Notes: a model not told the origin generated them from the sequence alone. A DNA stretch of 58,576 nucleotides from an uncultured Commensalibacter sp. (GCA_946699565.1 CAMPDW010000005.1:84978-143553); one strand, 5' to 3'. Shown: positions 1 through 8,958, counted from the stretch's first letter. Program-made: numbers and translations.

Positions 1-129
1 TATATTTTAAATCTTCTTCAAGCGGAGCAAATTGGCATTTCTTTATCTGATGAATGGCAGCTCCATCCCGAACAATCCACATCAGCCTTGGTTATTTTTC
101 ATCCAAAAGCGAAATATTTTATTGTTTAA
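1..129 (+). CDS. metH: C-terminal end of probable cobalamin-dependent methionine synthase (MetH)
   Basis: Only the last 42 codons are in the window, read from base 1 to a TAA. The peptide resembles the end of the MetH activation (AdoMet-binding) domain: an AEQIGISL stretch, then a tryptophan-containing segment, then HPKAKYF. In MetH of other proteobacteria the equivalent is a GI-L-ES--MWP segment followed by HPDSKYYAV. MetH remethylates homocysteine to methionine in the cytoplasm, and this domain reactivates oxidised cobalamin. The protein stops two residues after KYF, whereas family members usually run about 30-40 residues further; I find no continuation in the other frames of the next 90 bases. 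The naming rests on this short peptide alone, so the identity is probable rather than certain. Confidence 0.55.
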   Translation, partial: YILNLLQAEQIGISLSDEWQLHPEQSTSALVIFHPKAKYFIV

Positions 130-218
130 CTACTAAAATATATTGTTTAAACCTTTATAAATCTGATAACTATTAACTAAAATATGAGCTATTTAAATAG
201 AATTCTATTATTGAAGAA

Positions 219-1376
219 ATGTTATTAAAAAATTTTATTATTTGCAGAAATCAGGATAACTCAACTTTGAGTTTTTTGAATTCTCATCTTTATATGGTAC
301 AACATCTTGAAAATAAACATCCTATATATTTATCCACCTTAAATATGCAAACAGGTATTATTCATGATAAAAAAACAATATTTGACCATGTTATTATTCA
401 ACAACCTTTATCAAATCGTTATTCATTTATTTCCCAACGCCTAAACAATTATTATTATAGTATACCTTTTTCTAATCAGCACAATAAATCTTTATTTCAA
501 CTTTTTCAATTTAAAAACAAAAATTGGAAAGAATTTGAAATAAAACAAGTTTCAAACTTAGATTTTAATTTAAATCAATTTCAAATACTTTTTAAACAGA
601 AACAAAATAATGTTATTCATTTATTTTGGTGGCAACATAAACAATTTACCAATATAGGCGATGAATTAAATCTGCACATCATAGGACATTTAAGCAAAAA
701 AAATATTTGTAGAACAAATATTGAAAATACTGATATACTTGCTATTGGAAGTATTATAAATTGGGCATTACCACGCGATAGAATTTATCCTGTATGGGGC
801 AGCGGTACTTTATCCCCTATCCGTTTAACCAATGAATTATTCAAGGTTACATTGTTACGTGGTCCTTTAACTCATGAGGCTTTTATTTCCCATAAAAATA
901 AAATACCTTACGGTGATCCAGCGTTATTATGCAATCATATTTTTCCCGCAAATAAAAGACAAAAATATAAATGGGGTCTTATCACCCACCATAGCCAATA
1001 TCAAAAAGATTGGGTTCAACAAATTCTAAAAAATACTCCTGAAATTCTCTTTATTGATTTAAAAAATCCTAATATCAACGATTTTATTCAACAATTAACA
1101 TCATGCGAAAAAATTGCTTCCAGCAGTTTACATGGCCTCATCATCGCGGATAGTTATCATATTCCAAATATATGGTTATGGGATCATAATTTACATGAAG
1201 GTGGAAAGTGGAAATTTTTTGACTATTTCGCTGGTATTCGTCGCACCGAAATAAACTCATTCAATCCAAATAATTTTAACAACCTAAATGACATAAATAT
1301 AAATAACTTAGACCTACATTATTTTAACAGAATTGATAAAGTCAAAAATTTAATTACCGAAGCTTTTCCGTTATAA
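219..1376 (+). CDS. Polysaccharide pyruvyl transferase family protein
   Basis: A 385-residue protein whose C-terminal two thirds match the polysaccharide pyruvyl transferase family (CsaB/WcaK/GumL type). Visible motifs in order are NIGDEL at about 145-150, LRGPLT at 214-219, GDPALL at 232-237 and SSSLHGL at 301-307. These enzymes usually transfer a pyruvyl ketal from phosphoenolpyruvate to a sugar of an exopolysaccharide or cell-wall polymer. The first 130 residues are not recognised and could be a separate sugar-binding or partner domain. No signal peptide or membrane segment is seen, so a cytoplasmic enzyme is expected. It stands alone, not in an operon with sugar synthesis genes, although a polysaccharide ABC exporter lies about 11 kb downstream. 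Acceptor unknown. Some members of this family are glycosyltransferase-like, so the exact reaction is not certain. Confidence 0.7.
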   Translation: MLLKNFIICRNQDNSTLSFLNSHLYMVQHLENKHPIYLSTLNMQTGIIHDKKTIFDHVIIQQPLSNRYSFISQRLNNYYYSIPFSNQHNKSLFQLFQFKNKNWKEFEIKQVSNLDFNLNQFQILFKQKQNNVIHLFWWQHKQFTNIGDELNLHIIGHLSKKNICRTNIENTDILAIGSIINWALPRDRIYPVWGSGTLSPIRLTNELFKVTLLRGPLTHEAFISHKNKIPYGDPALLCNHIFPANKRQKYKWGLITHHSQYQKDWVQQILKNTPEILFIDLKNPNINDFIQQLTSCEKIASSSLHGLIIADSYHIPNIWLWDHNLHEGGKWKFFDYFAGIRRTEINSFNPNNFNNLNDININNLDLHYFNRIDKVKNLITEAFPL

Positions 1377-1461
1377 TTTTTTATAAATTAATATTTGGAT
1401 ACTATTATTGTAAAATAAAGTCAAAATTTTCCGTTTAATTTTAGTTTTTGAATACAATAAA

Positions 1462-1671
1462 TTAATCTAGTTCATTAAGTTTTTGTTTTAAATGAGGATA
1501 AAAATCTGTATGTTTTAACATTTTAACATTTAATTTATCTTTACATGCTTGTCCTATTTTTTTTAATTTAGTCCGATTTTCTTGACTTTGTTTTTTGTTA
1601 TATTTTTTTAAAATATAATTTAATTCATCATCCTGCAAAAAATTAACATATTCACGATCTGATATAGACAT
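1462..1671 (-). CDS. Small hypothetical protein, possibly DUF3606-like
   Basis: A 69-residue, lysine-rich soluble protein. The arrangement of a short N-terminal segment, a DDELNYILKKYN stretch and a following KKIG segment faintly resembles DUF3606 proteins, which are small proteins of unknown function with an E-x-WxxKF pattern, but the tryptophan is missing. It is transcribed towards the convergent gene ending at 1376. A strong ribosome binding site is not evident (an AAAGGGATAAATT stretch precedes the ATG on the minus strand). Without a homology search the function cannot be stated, and whether it is expressed is also open. Confidence 0.4.
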   Translation of the reverse strand: MSISDREYVNFLQDDELNYILKKYNKKQSQENRTKLKKIGQACKDKLNVKMLKHTDFYPHLKQKLNELD

Positions 1672-2033
1672 AATAATTTATCCCTTTATTTGATTTAAAA
1701 ATGCAATTAATACTATAATAAAACATAATAAAAGAAAGAACAAATTTTATTATAGAAATTATTTAATAAATAAAATAACTTAGTTTAAAAAAAAACATGA
1801 AATTTAATAATTAATTATTCCCTTTTTTCCATTTAATTACACCTAAATTTAATTCGTGTTTACAAAAAGTAATTTATGACTCACAAGATTATGCTATATT
1901 ATAATTAGCTAAAAATTTTTTAATTATTTAACATATTAATATAAACTTTAGCTTATTTTTACCCTACTTATTAAACGACATAAAAATAAAATAAGATATC
2001 ATTCACATCAATAACTCAAGAGAGGTTCTTCAT
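1672..2033. other. AT-rich spacer of 362 bases without a gene
   Basis: Very AT-rich divergent spacer between the small minus-strand gene and the plus-strand phosphate cotransporter. It must hold promoters for both. I see no hairpin, repeat or open frame that I would call. An AGAGG ribosome binding site at 2021-2025 serves the TTG start at 2034. Confidence 0.6.
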
Positions 2034-3767
2034 TTGAATTTTGTTACTGTAATTGATCTTGCTGGTAGTGTCGCCCTTCTCCTTTGGGGAGTACATATGG
2101 TTCAAACTGGAGTTCAAAGAGCTTTCGGTGCTAGATTGAATCATTTTCTATCAACCATGTTACGCAACAGATTTCAATCTTTTATCGCTGGTGCAGGAAT
2201 TACTGCAATTTTACAATCCTCGACAGCAACCGGACTTATGATAACAGGATTTGCAGCAAACGGAGTTATTGGCTTGCCCTCAGCTCTGGCTGTTATGCTC
2301 GGCGCCAACGTTGGAACAACCTTAATTGTTCAATTACTCTCTTTTGATGTTTCACGTATTGCACCTCTTTTTATTCTCATCGGCGTTATTATGTTCCGAA
2401 GAGGACTAAATCATATTCGAGATTTTGGACGGGTATTTATTGGATTAGGTCTTATTCTTGTTTCCCTACATCAGTTTTTGGTCATTCTTCATCCCTATAC
2501 CAATCAACCAGCTTTACGAACTGTATTGGGGAATATTACTGATATGCCTTTCATTACAATATTATTATCAATGATATTGACATGGATGATGCATTCTTCA
2601 GTTGCCGTTGTTTTATTAATTGCCTCTTTTGCTTCGCATAACGTTATCCCTGCAGAAACAGCTTTTGTGATGGTTCTGGGGGCTAATATTGGCACTGCAC
2701 TTAACCCAGTTTTGGAAGGAACAGGAAAAAACATAATTGCTAAACGCTTACCTGTAGGTAATCTTTTAAATCGCATTATTGGAGTTATTTTAATTATCTT
2801 CTTTATTACACCTATTACGCATTGGTTTATATATTATTATCCCGATATTAACCGAGCCATTGCTAATTTTCACACTTTCTTTAACATCGCAACAGCATTT
2901 ATTTTTCTTCCTTTTTTAACGCCTTATGCAGCTTTCTTAAAAAAAATTCTGCCTCGTACAAAAGAAGATAATATTCCAGACCCTTCTAAGCCTATTTATT
3001 TAAATAAATCTATCATGCAATCCCCTACCCTTGCTTTGGGCAATGCAACCAGAGAATCTTTAAGATTATGTGATATTTTGGAAAAAATGCTCAATGGTGT
3101 AGATGATAGTTTTAAAAATCAAACCCCTCAAATCGCAAGTGCAGCACGTCGAGTTGATAATACGCTCGATAAATTGACAAATTCTATTCAAAGTTATGTA
3201 ACAGGTTTGGATCCTGAAGCCTTAAATCAGATTGAGCTTAATCAAGTCGAAAAAATTCTTACTTTTTGTACACAAATCTCTAATGCAGGTGACATCTTAG
3301 ACCGTAATGTTTTATCAACTGTTCAAAAAATGGTTAAACAAAGGATTATTCTCCCACCACTTATGATGAATCCCTTACAAAAGATGATGAGCCGTATCCA
3401 TGAAAATCTCCATACAACAGCAACTTTGCTAATCAACGAAAATGAAAATATTGCTCGTAAATTAGCAGAAGAAAAAGATATTTTTCGAGAAATTGAAAGT
3501 AAAGTAATTTCGATCTATTATGAAAATTTAAGGCAAGACTCAGAGGATAAAAAAACACAAATTCAATATGGTTCTTTTATGATTGAACTAGCCCGCGATT
3601 TAAAACGAACAAATACACATGTGATTGCATCAGCTGCCTATCCTGTACTGGATCAAAATGGAATGCTATTACCAAGTCGGTTGCAACCTGAAGAATCTAT
3701 AGAAAATGATGAAAATGATCCCGTTAAAATATTGCAACGTGAAGAAGATATCCTGACACGTGATTAA
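2034..3767 (+). CDS. Na+/phosphate cotransporter family protein with PhoU-like tail (NptA/YjbB type)
   Basis: 577 residues. The N-terminal half is membrane-embedded and carries the two inverted repeats typical of the type II Na+/Pi cotransporter family (PF02690): QSSTATG at 61-67 with GANVGTT at 90-96, and HSSVA at about 187-191 with GANIGTALNP at 216-225. From roughly residue 340 onward it is soluble and helical, like the PhoU-like domain of bacterial YjbB/NptA proteins. It probably moves phosphate across the inner membrane; in E. coli the YjbB homologue acts in phosphate export. The start is TTG, chosen because AGAGG lies 8 bases upstream and the reading begins directly with the first membrane segment. 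No pho-box was recognised. Monocistronic as far as visible. Confidence 0.85.
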   Translation: MNFVTVIDLAGSVALLLWGVHMVQTGVQRAFGARLNHFLSTMLRNRFQSFIAGAGITAILQSSTATGLMITGFAANGVIGLPSALAVMLGANVGTTLIVQLLSFDVSRIAPLFILIGVIMFRRGLNHIRDFGRVFIGLGLILVSLHQFLVILHPYTNQPALRTVLGNITDMPFITILLSMILTWMMHSSVAVVLLIASFASHNVIPAETAFVMVLGANIGTALNPVLEGTGKNIIAKRLPVGNLLNRIIGVILIIFFITPITHWFIYYYPDINRAIANFHTFFNIATAFIFLPFLTPYAAFLKKILPRTKEDNIPDPSKPIYLNKSIMQSPTLALGNATRESLRLCDILEKMLNGVDDSFKNQTPQIASAARRVDNTLDKLTNSIQSYVTGLDPEALNQIELNQVEKILTFCTQISNAGDILDRNVLSTVQKMVKQRIILPPLMMNPLQKMMSRIHENLHTTATLLINENENIARKLAEEKDIFREIESKVISIYYENLRQDSEDKKTQIQYGSFMIELARDLKRTNTHVIASAAYPVLDQNGMLLPSRLQPEESIENDENDPVKILQREEDILTRD

Positions 3768-3960
3768 TTTTTATGCACTATCAGAATTCTTATAATAGGA
3801 TGAATGAATAAATAAATATTTCTTCAATCAACTAAAATTGATGATATATTTGGAACCATAGTCAGTAAAAATAAATTATTTTCATGTGTCCATTTGTAAG
3901 AATAATAATTTAATCAAACGTAATGATTTAAAATCTTATTGAAAGAAATGAGTTAAACAA

Positions 3961-4554
3961 GTGCTTAATTCAATGAACTGGGTTGATCTCGTTTGTCTTT
4001 GCGTTATGATCCTAGGAGGTTTATCAGGGTTGACACGAGGATTTACCCGTGAATGTATAGGTTTATTTGGATGGGTTATTGCTGCCAGCCTTGCAAATCG
4101 TTGGTATCCTGAAGTTTCTCCTAAATTACAGCCCTACGTTAATTCTGAAAATCTGGCGAATATTTTATCTTTTATTCTCATATTTATACTTGTCTGTATT
4201 GTTATTAACGCACTTGCAAATATTGTCGTTGGTCAAAATTCAACCCGATTTTCCATACTAGGACGATTGGACAGAATTCTCGGTGCTATTTGTGGAAGTA
4301 TTAAAGGATATGCGGGATTGGCAATTCTTTATCTAATTGGTGGAATTATTTTTCCATCTGCACTATGGCCAGAGCCTCTTCAAGAAAGCCAAGTCGTTCC
4401 TTATATATATAAAGGAGCTGAAACAATTAACAATCTTCTCCCTAGCTCTATGCAACATGATGTTGTTGTTCCCCAAACAAAAGAACCAAAAACTATAATA
4501 CCTAATGATAACAAACTTGATAATGATCCATCAGCGATTCACCCAGAAGGATAA
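3961..4554 (+). CDS. cvpA: CvpA family membrane protein
   Basis: 197 residues with four predicted membrane segments (about 8-25, 28-45, 65-90, 105-125) and the CvpA pattern near the N-terminus: NWVDL, then a GLxRGFxRE loop (LSGLTRGFTRECIG), then GW. CvpA homologues are inner-membrane proteins linked to colicin V production and to envelope integrity; the mechanism is not settled. Its place directly before purF is the classic cvpA-purF order of proteobacteria. The start is GTG at 3961; an ATG four codons later at 3973 is possible. The C-terminal 40 residues are soluble and variable. A hairpin overlaps the stop codon, so the link with purF may be partly attenuated. Confidence 0.88.
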   Translation: MLNSMNWVDLVCLCVMILGGLSGLTRGFTRECIGLFGWVIAASLANRWYPEVSPKLQPYVNSENLANILSFILIFILVCIVINALANIVVGQNSTRFSILGRLDRILGAICGSIKGYAGLAILYLIGGIIFPSALWPEPLQESQVVPYIYKGAETINNLLPSSMQHDVVVPQTKEPKTIIPNDNKLDNDPSAIHPEG

Positions 4555-4573
4555 AATCCATACCTTTATCCTT
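4547..4573 (+). terminator. Hairpin with T-rich tail at the end of cvpA
   Basis: AAGGATAAA (4547-4555) pairs perfectly with TTTATCCTT (4565-4573) across a nine-base loop, and a T-rich stretch follows. It overlaps the cvpA stop codon. It looks like a weak intrinsic terminator or an attenuator before purF. Confidence 0.5.
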
Positions 4574-4637
4574 TTCAATTTTTTTCAATTTTAACCTCAA
4601 TTTACAATCTTATCTTTATAATTACTCTGGAATAAAA

Positions 4638-6122
4638 ATGAATACTTCAAACGGATCAATTCCTTCTCCATTAACAGACAATTATCTTCTGAATAATGAT
4701 GATAAATTGCGTGAAGAATGTGGAGTTATCGGTGTTTGGACTATCCAAGATGCAGCTTCTTTAACTGCTCTTGGCCTACATGCCTTGCAGCATCGTGGAC
4801 AAGAGGCCACTGGAATTGTCACTTTTGATGGAAAAAATTTCCATACTCATCGTGGATTGGGACTGGTCGGAGAAGTTTTTGCCGATCCACAAGTTATTAA
4901 TAAATTACCTGGTGGAATAGCAATCGGTCACAATCGTTATGCGACAACAGGTGCAACGCAAATCCGCAATGTACAACCATTATATGGAGATTTTGAGTTT
5001 GGCGGTTTTGCCGTTGCTCATAATGGAAACTTAACCAATGCACAACTTTTAAAGAAATCTTTGGTTAGAAGAGGCTGTTTATTTCAATCCAGCACAGATA
5101 GTGAAGTTTTTATTCATTTAATCGCAATCTCTCTTTATAGCAATGTCATTGACCGCTTTATTGATGCCCTGAAACAGGTTCAAGGTGCCTATTCCCTTGT
5201 TGCTCTTTCAAAAGACATGCTTATTGCAGCACGTGATCCATTGGGGGTTAGACCCTTGATCTTGGGTAAGCTTACCCAAAATAAAGAAAAAAAATGTTGG
5301 GTTATTGCAAGTGAAACATGTGCACTATCAAGTATGGGTGCAGAATTTGTCCGTGATATTGAACCAGGAGAAGTTATCATTGTAAATGATAATGGCATCC
5401 GTTCAATCAAACCTTTTCAGACAATATCTCATCGTTTCTGTATTTTCGAATATGTTTATTTCGCACGCCCAGATTCTGTTATTGAAAATAAATCTGTATA
5501 TATAGCACGTCAAAAAATTGGAGCACAACTCGCTTTTGAAAACCCAGTAGATGCGGATATTGTTGTCCCTGTTCCTGATTCAGGTGTTCCCGCTGCTTTA
5601 GGCTATGCAAAGGCCAGCAATATTCCTTTTGAGTTGGGAATCATTCGAAGTCATTACATTGGAAGAACTTTTATTGAACCAACCGACCAAATACGCAATT
5701 TGGGTGTGAAGTTAAAACATTCAACAAATCAGGCCGTTTTAAAAAATAGGCGCATTATCTTAATTGATGATTCTATCGTAAGAGGTACGACATCAAGAAA
5801 AATTGTTGAGATGGTAAGAGCTGCAGGAGCTTCTGAAGTGCATTTAAGAATTGCTTCTCCTCCCACACGTTATTCTTGTTATTATGGAATTGATACTCCA
5901 TCACAAGAAAAACTTTTAGCCCACACACACGATATCGACGAAATGTGCAAATTGATCGGAGCCAATTCTTTAGGGTTTATTTCCTGTAATGGGTTATATA
6001 AAGCACTTGAGGAAAAAGAACGTAATGATCAAAAACCGCAATATTGTGATGCTTGCTTTACTGGGGACTACCCAATCTTGCTTACCGATCATGATATGAA
6101 TTTAATTCAAAATAAGACTTAA
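4638..6122 (+). CDS. purF: Amidophosphoribosyltransferase PurF
   Basis: 494 residues, usual length for the family. It catalyses the first committed step of purine synthesis: PRPP plus glutamine gives phosphoribosylamine. The glutaminase nucleophile is Cys28 in EECGVIG, so a 27-residue propeptide would be removed on maturation, as in the Bacillus subtilis type. The PRPP-binding loop is at about 375-390 (IDDSIVRGTT). Cysteines in RFCIFEY, SCYYG and YCDACF match the [4Fe-4S] ligands of the B. subtilis enzyme, which places this PurF in the iron-sulfur class rather than the E. coli class. It follows cvpA and is followed within nine bases by an SDR gene, so the three may be co-transcribed. Confidence 0.96.
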   Translation: MNTSNGSIPSPLTDNYLLNNDDKLREECGVIGVWTIQDAASLTALGLHALQHRGQEATGIVTFDGKNFHTHRGLGLVGEVFADPQVINKLPGGIAIGHNRYATTGATQIRNVQPLYGDFEFGGFAVAHNGNLTNAQLLKKSLVRRGCLFQSSTDSEVFIHLIAISLYSNVIDRFIDALKQVQGAYSLVALSKDMLIAARDPLGVRPLILGKLTQNKEKKCWVIASETCALSSMGAEFVRDIEPGEVIIVNDNGIRSIKPFQTISHRFCIFEYVYFARPDSVIENKSVYIARQKIGAQLAFENPVDADIVVPVPDSGVPAALGYAKASNIPFELGIIRSHYIGRTFIEPTDQIRNLGVKLKHSTNQAVLKNRRIILIDDSIVRGTTSRKIVEMVRAAGASEVHLRIASPPTRYSCYYGIDTPSQEKLLAHTHDIDEMCKLIGANSLGFISCNGLYKALEEKERNDQKPQYCDACFTGDYPILLTDHDMNLIQNKT

Positions 6123-6130
6123 TGTTGTAA

Positions 6131-6829
6131 GTGGCCACAATATCCAACTTTCCACCATTAAAGAATAAAATAGCTTTCATTACAGGTGCAAGTCGTGGCA
6201 TTGGCCAAGCTTGTGCCATCGCATTAGCACGAGCTGGTGCTCATTGCATCCTTAGTGCACGTACCAAAAGTGGGTTACTTCAAACAGATAATTTAATTCG
6301 TCAAGTTGGACAGACATCAACCTTATTTCCTTTTGATCTTCAACCAAAAAATCCATTTGATAATACTATTGATTTAATTGGACCCTCTATTGCTCAACAA
6401 TTTCAACGGCTTGATATCTTTATTCACGCGGCATTTCACTACGTTCCTCTTACCCCTGTTACTCAAATTACAGATAAAGAATGGTCTAAAAATCTTTCAA
6501 TTAATTTAACAGGCTGCATGAAGCTAATTAGAACCCTATCACCTTTATTATGTGCAACTCCTAATTCTTATGCATTTTTTTTACAAAATTTAGTAGAACC
6601 CGAACCTTTCTGGGGTCTAGTTAGCAGTATCCAATCAGCCATCCATAATCTTGTTCAATGTTGGGCAAAAGAAATTCAACATCTTTCAACTGTTCAAGTA
6701 CAAACGATTACCTTGCCACCAACAGATACAAACTTAAGACGATTTTTTTTTCCAGCTGAAAACAAAGAAAAGCTCAATTCACCTGAAGAAACTACAAAAT
6801 TAATCCTTGCATTAATTTTAAAAAATTAA
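6131..6829 (+). CDS. Short-chain dehydrogenase/reductase-fold protein lacking the catalytic residues
   Basis: 232 residues with a clear Rossmann N-terminus: TGASRGIG at about 19-26 is the NAD(P)-binding loop of classical SDRs. The fold continues with a DIFIHAA segment in place of NNAG, and an N-x-TG helix. At the active site, however, where SDRs carry Ser, then Tyr-x-x-x-Lys in a YAASKxAL segment, this protein reads WGLVSSIQSAIHNL, giving Val for Tyr and Gln for Lys; the strand with the serine (FFLQNL) also lacks it. It may bind nucleotide but is unlikely to be an active dehydrogenase. It starts with GTG eight bases after the purF stop and has no good ribosome binding site, which suggests translational coupling. 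The role is unknown. Confidence 0.8.
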   Translation: MATISNFPPLKNKIAFITGASRGIGQACAIALARAGAHCILSARTKSGLLQTDNLIRQVGQTSTLFPFDLQPKNPFDNTIDLIGPSIAQQFQRLDIFIHAAFHYVPLTPVTQITDKEWSKNLSINLTGCMKLIRTLSPLLCATPNSYAFFLQNLVEPEPFWGLVSSIQSAIHNLVQCWAKEIQHLSTVQVQTITLPPTDTNLRRFFFPAENKEKLNSPEETTKLILALILKN

Positions 6830-6838
6830 AATTGTACA

Positions 6839-6866
6839 ATCAATAATCTAATCAACAATTATTGAT
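6839..6866. terminator. Short AT-rich hairpin after the purF-SDR unit
   Basis: ATCAATAAT (6839-6847) pairs with ATTATTGAT (6858-6866) across a ten-base loop. There is no long T tract directly after it, so termination here is only a guess. Confidence 0.3.
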
Positions 6867-6992
6867 CGAATTTATTAATTTTATTGATTTATTTTTCAAA
6901 ATTTCATATAATGACCAATCTAACCATTTAATCTGAAAAGTTTACTTATGAATTCATAAAAATAATACCTTATTAGAAAGGAGGGAAGAAGC

Positions 6993-7244
6993 ATGTTAAA
7001 ATTTAATCGTTTCTTCTATGGTATCATCTTTAGCAGCATAATTACATGGACAATATATATATTAACCGTTGACTTTTATGCTCTTACCCTCTTGTCCTAT
7101 GGCCCTCAATCCATGACCAATGGTCCGATACCTGTGAAATGGATTCAATTTTTCTCTTTAATTCCTATTAATTTTTTAACACTAGTTATTTTAATTTTTG
7201 CAATTTTTCTAAGTAAATTGAAATGCCAAAAGCTTTTTGATTAA
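6993..7244 (+). CDS. Small two-span membrane protein of unknown function
   Basis: 83 residues with hydrophobic segments at about 7-30 and 50-74 joined by a short loop containing YGPQSMTNGPIPVKW. The family is not recognised. A strong ribosome binding site, AAAGGAGGG (6977-6985), sits eight bases before the ATG, which is good evidence that it is translated. It stands alone between the SDR gene and a long perfect palindrome that could act as its terminator. Confidence 0.65.
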   Translation: MLKFNRFFYGIIFSSIITWTIYILTVDFYALTLLSYGPQSMTNGPIPVKWIQFFSLIPINFLTLVILIFAIFLSKLKCQKLFD

Positions 7245-7286
7245 ATTATTTTAATTTTAAAATTTTATTTTGTTAAATAATTTTCA

Positions 7287-7334
7287 AAGATTAAATAGAT
7301 CCTTAATTATATAATTAAGGATCTATTTAATCTT
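7287..7334. terminator. Perfect 48-base palindrome, probable bidirectional terminator
   Basis: The left arm 7287-7310 is the exact reverse complement of the right arm 7311-7334, with no spacer base. The core around the centre reads CTTAATTATATAATTAAG. As RNA it would fold into a hairpin of about 22 pairs. It lies 43 bases after the small membrane protein gene and 42 bases before the GT25-like gene, and T-rich sequence flanks it. Confidence 0.6.
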
Positions 7335-7375
7335 ATATTAGATAAAAATCTACATTTACTTCAAACTTCAAATTA

Positions 7376-8146
7376 ATGTTTCCAATTATGAAATACTTTC
7401 TTATTTATGAAAATCATTCTAATTTAAAAACAGAAGAACAATTTTTTCAAAAAAATCTACACTTACTCAATAAATTAAATATAATTCATCCTCTCCAAAC
7501 CAACCATAAAATAAGACAAGAATTAATTGAAAAAAATTGGATTACCAATAAAAACCAATATAAATTATATGATTTGGAACTTGCAAAAATCCATTTAAAT
7601 TTATGGGAAAATGCCATTCAAAATCAAAATTCCATTACAGTAATACGCTCAAATAGTGTTACGCATCCAAATTTTTTAAAGTTTCAAGAAATAATTTTAA
7701 ATCAAATTAACACTTATGATCTAATCATATGGGGATATAATCTTAACAATCCTATAACAGTACAAACACATTCTTCATTTCCCAGAATTTTTTATACTTT
7801 TCCAGGAAATGAAATTAAAGAAGATTCAAAAACAAATAATGATCTTGTTGATCACAATCTTTTTCAATCCAATCCCATTGATCCTCAAATAGTTCGTCTC
7901 TTTGAATTTACAAGCTTAGATTGCTATTCATTATCCTATCAAGGCGCTCAAAAATTATTAAAACTGGCAATTCCATTTGGAGAAGAGGATTATCTAACTC
8001 AAGAAGCTTCTCTATATGGTTCTAATTTCTATGTTTTAAATCCTATTGCTAGCTACCCAAATATTACATTTGATATTGAAATTAATCGGCATCTTGAAAC
8101 CTTAAAAGCTTATACATCTATTCCACCACTGGCTGTATTGTCGTAA
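7376..8146 (+). CDS. Glycosyltransferase family 25-like protein with a degenerate active-site motif
   Basis: 256 residues. The layout resembles LPS glycosyltransferases of family GT25: an AKIHLNLWENAI segment at about 83-94 matches the family's SHLxLW helix, and a CYSLSYQGAQKLL segment near 197-209 matches the YxISxxGAxKLL stretch. Between them GT25 enzymes carry an acidic LEDDV motif; the position here reads VIRSNSV, so the metal-binding acidic residues are absent. That argues for an altered or lost transferase activity. The start is ATG at 7376 with ATG at 7388 as alternative; neither has a strong ribosome binding site. It stands alone. The assignment is by pattern and should be treated as tentative. 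Confidence 0.5.
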   Translation: MFPIMKYFLIYENHSNLKTEEQFFQKNLHLLNKLNIIHPLQTNHKIRQELIEKNWITNKNQYKLYDLELAKIHLNLWENAIQNQNSITVIRSNSVTHPNFLKFQEIILNQINTYDLIIWGYNLNNPITVQTHSSFPRIFYTFPGNEIKEDSKTNNDLVDHNLFQSNPIDPQIVRLFEFTSLDCYSLSYQGAQKLLKLAIPFGEEDYLTQEASLYGSNFYVLNPIASYPNITFDIEINRHLETLKAYTSIPPLAVLS

Positions 8147-8301
8147 ATCAATATGTTTCTATTTGTCAGTTTAATAGCATAAAAAATTTTTTTTGGTTGA
8201 TCTCTTCTTTCATCCAATTTACGATTATTAGAACATATTATCTTAATTATACATTTCCAACTGTATAATTTCATCGATTTTTATATAATTAAAGGTTTAT
8301 T

Positions 8302-8958
8302 ATGGATATTAAACATTATATGCTTCAACGCTTTACTGCAAAAAAATATAACCCAGCAAAAAAGATTCCTGAACCTATTATAAATCAACTCGTTGATTTA
8401 TTACGCTATACTCCCACTTCAATTAATTCCCAACCTTATCATTTTATTATCGCCTCAACGGAAGAAGGAAAGCAACGTGTTGCCATTTCCATGAATAAGG
8501 AAGGATTGATTTATAATAAAAACAAAGTTGATCAAGCTTCTCATACGATTGTTATTTGTTCTAAAACAGATATGGATGAAGCGTATATACGCAAATTAAT
8601 TGATCAAGAATATCATGATGGCCGTCACAATCCCAACATGACCAAGGAAGAACTAATTAATTTATATATAGATTATATGAATCTTCATAAAATAGAACAT
8701 CTTGATTTACAAGCTTGGATGGCCAAACAATGTTATATTGCTTTAGGAAATTTATTATTAGGAGCATCCCTTGCTAATATTGACGCAAGCCCAATTGAAG
8801 GATTTGATCCAAAAATTCTTGATGCACAATTTAATCTTAAAGAAAAAGGATTTACAAGCGTATTAGTTATTACCTTAGGTTATCATACCGAGGATGACTA
8901 TAATGCTAAACAACCTAAATCTCGTTTTTCTAAAGAAGAACTTTTTACATTTTGTTAA
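8302..8958 (+). CDS. NfsB-like NAD(P)H nitroreductase
   Basis: 218 residues, matching the oxygen-insensitive nitroreductase/dihydropteridine reductase family (NfsB). The N-terminal YMLQRFTAKKYN and the RYTPTSINSQPYHF segments form the FMN site, and the C-terminal LGYHTEDDYN--QPKSRF stretch is typical of NfsB. These are cytoplasmic FMN enzymes that reduce nitroaromatics and quinones. An AAAGG ribosome binding site lies eight bases upstream of the ATG. A decayed flavin oxidoreductase gene follows directly. The physiological substrate is not evident. Confidence 0.85.
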   Translation: MDIKHYMLQRFTAKKYNPAKKIPEPIINQLVDLLRYTPTSINSQPYHFIIASTEEGKQRVAISMNKEGLIYNKNKVDQASHTIVICSKTDMDEAYIRKLIDQEYHDGRHNPNMTKEELINLYIDYMNLHKIEHLDLQAWMAKQCYIALGNLLLGASLANIDASPIEGFDPKILDAQFNLKEKGFTSVLVITLGYHTEDDYNAKQPKSRFSKEELFTFC

